Assembly (NCBI GenBank): GCA_963978895.1
Contig: OZ022240.1
Location: 10,774,307 to 10,838,306 of the forward strand
DNA from: Erpobdella octoculata
Lineage: Eukaryota; Annelida; Clitellata; Hirudinida; Erpobdellidae
Length of the DNA: 64,000 bases
Direction: 5' to 3'
The position numbers were made by a program, and so were the translations under genes. Positions 55,982-64,000 of this stretch are shown here, piece by piece. The notes under the pieces are model-generated. The model ran no database searches and was not told where the DNA came from. It worked only from the letters and a program-made list of their open reading frames with translations. Within the stretch, counting starts at the first letter, position 1. Each line of letters starts with the position of its first letter.

Positions 55982-56716
55982 TAGAGTCCTGTACGGGTCG
56001 GTTTTTTACGGCCCGGCCCATTGAAAACTCGGCCGGGCCCGTGTCATACGTTTTTATTTAACTTCATCTGTTGTGTTTAATGGTTCGTATTTTTAAATTG
56101 AGTTTTAGATCAATAGCCTTTACCTAATTGAGGTGAAACTTGGAATAGAAATGTATTATCGGTGACAATGCGATGTTCTACTAAATTCGGGTCACAATAA
56201 TGTTTAATAAAAATATAATTAAAAATAAAACTTTTAATATGGGTGATATAAGCATACTTTAAAAAATTATAAGTGTTAACATTTGCTTAATTGATATGAT
56301 TTCGTAATTTTCTATAAAAAAATAGATAAGAAATCTGTATTTTTTCTTATTTTCTCACTAATTTGGTCCTTAAAATTTGATTGCAAAAATGAAAGATTGA
56401 AAAGTTGAAAATAATACTACCAACAGTTTTTGTAAAACACGCTTTTACTTAAATGCACTACAAAAGGTAAAATAAATTGTACACATAAAAGCGTAAGAGA
56501 GCAAAGGAAAGCACCTCAAGCTTTTATGTTTACAATTTATTTTATTCTTTTTAGTGCATGTAAATAAAAGCTTGTTTTAAAAAATCATTTTTTAATAGTA
56601 TTATTTGCATTCATATACTTGGTACAAAAATTTCAGCCCGACTTGATTTTAAACTTGGCCCAGCCGGTTTGTAAAACCCTAAAATCAAGGCCCGGCACGT
56701 GCCGTGCCGTACTCTA
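55982..56716. mobile_element. MITE-like element with central palindrome
   Basis: Short terminal inverted repeat TAGAGT (55982-55987) and ACTCTA (56711-56716), both followed inward by GC-rich CGGCCCGGCCC-like blocks (55997-56045 and 56690-56710) in an otherwise AT-rich body. Central arms 56405-56490 and 56519-56606 form an imperfect hairpin. No ORF. The ends resemble hAT-type MITEs, but I see no clear 8-bp target duplication. Confidence 0.55.
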
Positions 56717-57094
56717 GTATGTTGTCAGCAAGCAAACTTTTACAAGCTGTAGACTACAATAAGTTTCAAGCAGGCAATGCGTTTAGAATATATTGCTCGT
56801 GGTTGTGCTCGTGGTGGCGGTTTCCCTGAATTCGACTTAGAATAATTTCGAAGTTAGATTAATTTCGAAGTTAGAACAATTTTGAAGTTAGAAGATTTTT
56901 GATAGAGTGGATCTTCTCAGATACAAAGATAAGTGTTATTTTTATTCTTACAATTAATGCAACGATTCGTGTTAAGAATAAAACTAACTTTGCTTAAACA
57001 CGTTTTGTAAAAGGCTCGTGGGCGTTAAGCCTGGTATTATCGGTCACAAATTATATTAGTGTAGGTTATTTCCAATTTTAAGGTTGTTTAAATT

Positions 57095-57418
57095 ATGCCT
57101 CCTAAAAATAAAAAAGAAATTTGTTTAGAAAACCCATCTCCTGCTGAGGTGCTTGGTCTTCGGCTTTGTGACTGCTGTTTAAAATCGAATGAGGACAGTT
57201 TGAAGATCCTGGTAGAAATAAAAGAGTTACAGCCAACACATAATGAGCTTAGAGAAACTGCTCATGAAATAAGAGAGATGAAACACGTTTTTAAAAAAAA
57301 TGAGAACATGGCATTAGCAATAGAAAAGCAGGCTATTGAAATTAAAGAATTAATTTTGAAAATTGATAATCTCACGAGCAGCACGACGAAAAGTTTGGAT
57401 GAAAAAATAAAAAATTAC

Positions 57419-57451
<33 letters not shown>
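57095..57451 (+). CDS. LINE ORF1, N-terminal half, interrupted by (TA)n
   Basis: 118 codons. C-L-K-S-N-E-D-S, then a heptad-like coiled coil (E-L-R-E-T-A-H-E-I-R-E-M-K and I-E-K-Q-A-I-E-I-K-E-L-I-L-K-I), ending in I-Y repeats of the (TA)n tract and TGA at 57449. The second half follows in another frame. Confidence 0.75.
57421..57450. repeat. (TA)n inside LINE ORF1
   Basis: About 30 bp here, 8 bp shorter in the copy at 951-972. It separates the two halves of ORF1 and decides the frame. Confidence 0.95.
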
Positions 57452-57452
<1 letters not shown>

Positions 57453-57818
57453 AAGACGCAAGTTCTTAAGCTATGTTCTCAATTATCAGGGGGGCATATT
57501 GGCGAATTTGCTATAAAAGCTATATTTAGACTAGGGGCTAAGAGTGATAAAATACGACCAATATTGGTAAAATTCAATGATAAAATTCCTAAAAATATTA
57601 TAATGGAAAATTTAGTTAAGATTAGACAGTTAGATGAAAATCTGAAAAACGTTGGTATTAGTCACGATCTAAATGTCGAACAAAGATCCGAAAGAAATAG
57701 ATTGGTGGAAGAAGCTAAAAAACTGCAAAGTGAAAATACGGGGGAATTCATGTTTCGGGTAAGGGGTCCACCAGAAAATATGAAGGTAATAAAAATAAAA
57801 AAGAATGCAATCAGTTAA
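57450..57818 (+). CDS. LINE ORF1, C-terminal half
   Basis: Reads from D-K-T-Q-V-L-K-L-C through F-A-I-K-A-I-F-R-L-G, I-R-P-I-L-V-K-F, V-G-I-S-H-D-L-N, R-S-E-R-N-R-L-V-E-E-A-K-K-L and F-R-V-R-G-P-P. R-L-G and R-P-x-x-V-K-F are typical of RNA-binding ORF1 proteins of many LINEs. An ATG-initiated part starts at 57564. Confidence 0.8.
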
Positions 57819-57823
57819 ACGTT

Positions 57824-60712
57824 TTGAACATTATGTATTCAAATGTAGATTGCATTACTAATAAAATGAGTGAGATAAGATTATTAGTAGATACAGATGA
57901 CGTAACAAAAGATATCTTAATTTTTACTGAGGTAAATGCAAAATATTATGTAAATGAATTTATTGAATCCGAATTCTGGATAAACAATTTTAATTTGCAT
58001 TCATATAATTTTATGAAAAAAGGATTTAGAGGTATATTTTGTTATGTTAGATATGATATTAAGTGCCAAATTATAAATTTAGGAATAGATTTCAATGAAT
58101 ATATGTGTATTAAAATAGATGAAAATCCTGATATTTTTATTCTTATCATCTATAGGAGTCCGAATTCAGGTAGAGAAAATAATAATAATTTATTTTTACT
58201 GTTAGAAGCTTTCCAATCTAAAATAGGAGTAAAATTAATAATTGGAGATTTTAACTTTCCAAACGTTGACTGGAAAAATAATACTTACAAATCAAATTTT
58301 AAGTCATCTGAAGATAAACTGATCAACTTTTTAAATGATAATTTTTTAACTCAACTAATTAAGGAATCTACAAGGTGTCGCGGATCTCAAAAGCAGTCCA
58401 TTCTAGACTTGCTTCTAGTTGAGGACGTCGATTTAATCAAAAACTTAGTATATAATTCCCCACTAGGTAAAAGTGATCATTGTGTGTTAAATTTCTCCTT
58501 TATTAGAAATTTTTATAAATCAAAAACCATTAACAATATATCCAAATTTGATTTTAACAGTGGAAAATATAATTTGATGAACGATTATTTGATTGAGAAT
58601 CTGTACTGTGATGAGTCGGAAATAAATAACAATGTTGCAAGTAAAGACTCGGTTAACAATATGTGGCATTACTTTTGTCAAGTAATGAATGAAGCTATTA
58701 GGAATTATATTCCTGTCATTGATGCTGATAGAATTTTAAGATTTAAGTGCCATAAAAGAAAATTACCTAAAAATGTGGTTGAGCAATGCAGGACAAAAAA
58801 TAAACTATGGAAAAAGTTTATCCGAACTAGAGATAATAATATTTTTGCAGAATTTAAAAATATCAGAAACAAATTAAGGAAATCAATTAATAAAATTAAA
58901 GAAGCTGAGACACTGAAATTGGCCAAAAAAATTAAGACCAATCCTAAGGTTTTTTGGCAACATATAAATAAAAACAGAAACTGTCAAACTAAGTTAGAAT
59001 ATATGATAAAAACTGATATAAACGGGTCTGCAACAACTATAACTTGCGACGTTGATAAGGCAAATTGTTTAGCTGAATTTTTTAAAAGCGTTTATATAAG
59101 CAATGATAGTCTAGAAATAAGTCCCACAATTAACAATAATATTATTGTCCACATAATGGAGGAAGTAATAATAAACAGATACGCGGTCGAAAATAAAATT
59201 AATAAATTAAATAAATACAAATCGGCAGGACCAGATAATATTTTTTCAAGGGTTCTGATAGAATGTAAAAATTCTATTTCTAGCTATTTAAGCAATTTAT
59301 ACAACAAATCACTGCAAGCTCAAATGGTCCCTGATGATTGGAAGTATACCATCATTACCCCAGTTTATAAGAAAGGTGATAAGAATACTGCAAGTAATTA
59401 TAGGCCAGTCTCTTTAAGTTGTATCTGCTGTAAACTGTTAGAATCATTGATTAAGGATGAATTAATAATACATTTTGATAGAAATAAGCTTCTAGATTAT
59501 AGGCAATACGGCTTTACGAGAGGAAAGTCAACTACAATTCAGTTGTTAAAATTGATGGATATGTGGAGCAGTGCATTAGATAAAGGGGAAACAATAGACG
59601 TGGTATATACGGATTTTGAAAAAGCGTTTGATCGTGTATCTCATGCAAAGTTAATTGATAAACTAGAAAATTATGGCGTCAATGGAGGCTTAATTAATTG
59701 GATTAAAGATTATTTAACAAACAGAACAAGTAGTGTTAGGGTTAATAATAGCACATCTAATCGATTTAAAGTTACAAGTGGGGTACCTCAAGGTAGTGTT
59801 TTAGGGCCACTACTTTACATAATTTATGTCAATGATATGTTTGAAATAGTTAAGAATAACTCGGCGGAGCTGTTTATGTACGCAGACGACGCCAAAATAT
59901 TTAAAACTATAAAAAGCAGTGATGATCGATTGATATTGCAGAGCTGTTTAAAATCATTAGGAGATTGGAGTAAAAAATGGGAAATTAAGCTAAATGCTGG
60001 TAAATGTGTTGCGGTGAGATATGGACGCCAATTAGATGATCGTCGGCTATATAATATAGAAGGAGTGGAACTTAATTTTCTTGACAAAATAAAAGATTTA
60101 GGTGTTACATTCCAGAGTTCACTAACATTTGTAGATCACATTTATGAAACAATTAAAAAATGTTTTTCACTGTTAGGTATAATTTCACGAAATTTTAAAG
60201 ATTTGACAAAAGATTCTTTTATATTGATTTATAAAGCTTTGGTTAGATCCAGATTGGAGTATGCAGTCAGTGTGTGGTCACCATGGAAGAAAAAAGACAT
60301 AGAAGCCATTGAAAGAGTCCAGAAGAGAGCAACAAAAATGGTCAAGGCATGCAAGGGATTGAAATATGAAGACAGGTTGAGAATTTTGAAGCTTCCTTGT
60401 TTAAAGTACAGAAGACTGAGAGGGGACCTGATCATGCTCTACAATTTTATTCAAGACAAAGAAGGACGTTTGTGTTTTCCTAATATAAAGATATCAGAAG
60501 AAAGAAGAACAAGAGGTCACAAGTTCAAACTGGAAACACAAAGATTCAACGGCAACTGCAGAAAATATTTCTTCCTGACCAGATCGACTGCAATTTGGAA
60601 CAACCTCCCTTCGAAAATCATAGAAGCCGATCAAGTTAATGAATTTAAAAGATTAATCGACTGTCATTTCGAAATAAGCAACATTATGTACAACTATAAA
60701 AAGGATTTTTAA
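57824..60712 (+). CDS. LINE ORF2: AP endonuclease and reverse transcriptase, intact
   Basis: 962 residues, no stop. Endonuclease (1-235): M-Y-S-N-V-D, F-T-E-V-N (catalytic Glu), I-Y-R-S-P-N, I-G-D-F-N-F-P-N-V-D-W, I-L-D-L-L-L and S-D-H-C-V-L (His). RT (about 480-760): P-V-Y-K-K-G-D, N-Y-R-P-V-S-L, T-D-F-E-K-A-F-D, S-G-V-P-Q-G-S-V-L-G-P-L-L and M-Y-A-D-D-A-K (catalytic), G-D-W-S-K-K-W. C-terminus with V-W-S-P-W-K, V-Q-K-R-A-T-K and I-W-N-N-L-P. It nicks DNA and copies LINE RNA by target-primed reverse transcription. All key residues present, so it may be active. Confidence 0.95.
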   Translation: MNIMYSNVDCITNKMSEIRLLVDTDDVTKDILIFTEVNAKYYVNEFIESEFWINNFNLHSYNFMKKGFRGIFCYVRYDIKCQIINLGIDFNEYMCIKIDENPDIFILIIYRSPNSGRENNNNLFLLLEAFQSKIGVKLIIGDFNFPNVDWKNNTYKSNFKSSEDKLINFLNDNFLTQLIKESTRCRGSQKQSILDLLLVEDVDLIKNLVYNSPLGKSDHCVLNFSFIRNFYKSKTINNISKFDFNSGKYNLMNDYLIENLYCDESEINNNVASKDSVNNMWHYFCQVMNEAIRNYIPVIDADRILRFKCHKRKLPKNVVEQCRTKNKLWKKFIRTRDNNIFAEFKNIRNKLRKSINKIKEAETLKLAKKIKTNPKVFWQHINKNRNCQTKLEYMIKTDINGSATTITCDVDKANCLAEFFKSVYISNDSLEISPTINNNIIVHIMEEVIINRYAVENKINKLNKYKSAGPDNIFSRVLIECKNSISSYLSNLYNKSLQAQMVPDDWKYTIITPVYKKGDKNTASNYRPVSLSCICCKLLESLIKDELIIHFDRNKLLDYRQYGFTRGKSTTIQLLKLMDMWSSALDKGETIDVVYTDFEKAFDRVSHAKLIDKLENYGVNGGLINWIKDYLTNRTSSVRVNNSTSNRFKVTSGVPQGSVLGPLLYIIYVNDMFEIVKNNSAELFMYADDAKIFKTIKSSDDRLILQSCLKSLGDWSKKWEIKLNAGKCVAVRYGRQLDDRRLYNIEGVELNFLDKIKDLGVTFQSSLTFVDHIYETIKKCFSLLGIISRNFKDLTKDSFILIYKALVRSRLEYAVSVWSPWKKKDIEAIERVQKRATKMVKACKGLKYEDRLRILKLPCLKYRRLRGDLIMLYNFIQDKEGRLCFPNIKISEERRTRGHKFKLETQRFNGNCRKYFFLTRSTAIWNNLPSKIIEADQVNEFKRLIDCHFEISNIMYNYKKDF

Positions 60713-60905
60713 TAATATATACATACATTTATTTATAGAACATATATATGAACAATATTTTATATAATTCTAGATATGGGCATAGAGACATATAGTTTGC
60801 GCCCATCATTTCCTTTATGTTATGTTATGTTATGTTATGTTTGTATTTTCCTTTCTGGTTACTCAGAATCAGCAACAACCAGGTTTTTGGTAATTAAATA
60901 AATAG

Positions 60906-62624
<1,719 letters not shown>

Positions 62625-62649
62625 TTAGGCACTTAAAGAAATTGTCATG

Positions 62650-63071
62650 GTGACTGATCCAACACTACAAAATACTAGCTCATATTGATGTAGTGGATTT
62701 TTTTGTATTGCAAAAACATCCCACATGGCAAACTTACAGATCCTATTGTTTGAGAGATCACAACTGCTTTCTTTTATCACAAAGAATTAAAGGATGTGAA
62801 GAGCGAAAACACTTTTTCACAAATCGAGTAGCTCTCAGCTGGAACTCCTTGACGCAGGAAGCAGTGGACGCATGTTCGGTGAATGCCTTCAAAGATCAAC
62901 TCGCTTTAGTTTAATTGCAGTATGACTCGTCAGCACAGAGGGGCCTGTTGCAGCACCTCTTCATCAATCATACATGCTATTATAATGACCATTTAATTCT
63001 TATTGTTATTTTTGTTCTGTCTTTTTGTGATTTTGAATGTATGTATTGATAACTGAATAAACAAACTCAAA

Positions 63072-63074
<3 letters not shown>
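62650..63074 (+). mobile_element. CR1/Jockey-like LINE, 3' end
   Basis: Frame to 62914 codes R-S-Y-C-L-R-D-H, F-F-T-N-R-V-A-L-S-W-N-S-L-T and S-V-N-A-F-K-D-Q-L, the C-terminal end of LINE ORF2. The UTR ends GAATAAACAAACTCAAACTC, after which (TA)n begins. Confidence 0.85.

Positions 63075-63122
<48 letters not shown>
63075..63122. repeat. (TA)n microsatellite
   Basis: About 48 bp between a LINE 3' end and SINE copy 1. Confidence 0.97.
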
Positions 63123-63126
<4 letters not shown>

Positions 63127-63230
63127 GTCTCAACTTCAGACTCGAACCCACGACCGTCGGATCGGCAACACCGCCTTGCATCATGCCAACTACCTTACCA
63201 TCTGCGCCACTTCCACCGCCAAAAAACAGT
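63122..63230 (-). mobile_element. tRNA-derived SINE segment, copy 1
   Basis: On the minus strand A-box-like TGGCGCAGATGG and B-box-like GGGTTCGAGTCT. The 108-bp segment is identical to 63477-63585. Spacing too long for a real tRNA. Shares GGCGGTGTTGCCGAT with 34180 and 8225. Confidence 0.75.
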
Positions 63231-63476
63231 GGTTGTTAAGCGCTTTTGTTGGGGTATGTTGAACACAACACTCGACTATGAATGGGTACGAATCAATGCT
63301 CGATAGTATATAAGTTGTACGGCGTACAATCCGTCACTAGCTAATTTAATAGCTATCGAGATATATATGTTTTTAAGATATATATTATAAGGAAACATAA
63401 CGTTGATATGTTTTTACGAGCCACATATATCAGAAACTTGGATGGCGTACAATCCACCACGAAATAACGCAGAATA
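63231..63476. other. Spacer between SINE copies
   Basis: No gene. Contains GGCGTACAATCC twice (63321 and 63444), which suggests that the spacer itself is partly duplicated. Confidence 0.55.
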
Positions 63477-63585
63477 TAAATGTCTCAACTTCAGACTCGA
63501 ACCCACGACCGTCGGATCGGCAACACCGCCTTGCATCATGCCAACTACCTTACCATCTGCGCCACTTCCACCGCCAAAAAACAGT
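63477..63585 (-). mobile_element. tRNA-derived SINE segment, copy 2
   Basis: Identical 108 bp to copy 1; flanks differ on both sides apart from 1-2 bases. Confidence 0.75.
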
Positions 63586-63950
63586 TTGGTGAAAGTGATG
63601 GCATGGCTCGAAGTTCCGGAGGTGAATGTTTCTTTCGGTATCGGAATCTGGCGGTTTGGTGGATGCTACAGTTACTACATGCTCAAGTTCCGGCGTTTGA
63701 AAGACAGTTTCTCATCTTGTTACAGCTGCTTGACGGTTTCAAAATGACTTCTTGGTTCTGGTACTTTGAAGATTTGCCGGTTATCTGGTTCTGGTCGGAA
63801 ACGGCATGTGATACACAAATTTCGTCAGGGGGCGGCCGTCTGATCAACGGTCGTGGCCGCCCTCCCGTGGTAGCGTCAGGAAAAGGGCCGAAACGCTGGG
63901 AGGGTCTTCCTCTGAAGACCTCTGACGAACTTGCTCGAAGAAGAGTTTTC
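63586..63950. other. Unassigned GC-richer sequence
   Basis: Contains the inverted pair GGCGGCCGTCTGATCAACGG and CGTGGCCGCC around 63831-63862 (a strong hairpin GGGCGGCC/GGCCGCCC) and the local palindrome GGTCTTCCTCTGAAGACC at 63902-63919. No gene recognised. Confidence 0.5.
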
Positions 63951-64000
63951 ACACACATACATACATACATACATACATACATACATACATACATACATAC
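63951..64000. repeat. (ATAC)n microsatellite, cut by the window end
   Basis: Regular CATA units to the last base. Confidence 0.95.

Larger units (their letters stand above)
57095..60905 (+). mobile_element. Near full-length LINE (CR1/Jockey-like)
   Basis: ORF1 in two halves around (TA)n, 6 bp between the second-half stop and the ORF2 start, an intact ORF2 of 962 codons, and a 3' UTR with five TTATG units (about 60818-60840) ending TAATTAAATAAATAGGTG. 5' UTR not bounded. The inverted second copy at 1-993 is nearly identical. Confidence 0.92.

Noticed and set aside
55982..56716. hAT family assignment of the MITE
   Set aside because: The flanks GTGTCCAT and GTATGTTG do not form a convincing 8-bp duplication; left as MITE-like.
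63890..63940. CUGAAGA motif next to GACGAAC
   Set aside because: Stem II and stem I cannot be formed around it; the CUGAAGA belongs to a local palindrome GGTCTTCCTCTGAAGACC.

Overview
The window is AT-rich nuclear DNA from a metazoan that builds motile cilia, most likely an invertebrate; I cannot name the phylum. The only host gene I recognise is an axonemal dynein heavy chain on the + strand, of the outer-arm beta type (DNAH9/11/17-like). Eight exons are visible (10267-10536, 10600-10740, 19054-19224, 21632-21751, 22016-22209, 27538-27691, 44138-44260, 55077-55304). They code, without a gap in the family alignment, for the end of AAA5 through AAA6. All have AG/GT borders and matching phases, so the whole window can be read as one gene whose introns, 60 bp to over 16 kb long, are packed with transposable elements.

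Region 1-10.2 kb (first visible intron): an inverted copy of a LINE 5' part (1-993), a Penelope-like element (PLE) end with a hammerhead ribozyme (1174-1381), a GC-rich CTTAAG minisatellite, a minus-strand Ty3/Gypsy copy (4234-7080) and a minus-strand RTE-like LINE copy (8290-9985). Region 10.7-27.5 kb: a second RTE-like LINE copy split by a foldback-type transposon (15349-17000), pieces of CR1/Jockey-like LINEs, and a second Gypsy copy split by a LINE. Region 27.9-33.8 kb: a three-level nest in which a Helitron (27955-33776) holds an LTR retrotransposon (28152-32523) that holds a second foldback element (30594-32180).

Region 34.4-54.7 kb is dominated by PLEs of several families: reverse transcriptase, GIY-YIG endonuclease, variable C-terminal tail, 3' UTR, hammerhead ribozyme and a short conserved leader. 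Nearly every visible PLE end is this leader pointing outward into a (TA)n tract. Thirteen hammerhead ribozymes can be folded by eye in the window. Twelve carry an AUG formed by conserved core base A9 plus an extra U and the next base. A CsRn1-like LTR retrotransposon (46907-51405) sits inside one PLE. Region 55.3-64 kb: a palindromic MITE, a nearly complete LINE with an intact 962-residue ORF2 (57095-60905), a Gypsy tail, a LINE tail and a 108-bp tRNA-like SINE segment present twice.

The main points of interest are the PLE ends (ribozyme plus embedded start codon plus (TA)n boundary plus inverted architecture), the two foldback elements with 9-bp target duplications that can be read because they cut known elements, and an LTR retrotransposon whose open gag-protease-integrase frame has lost its reverse transcriptase.
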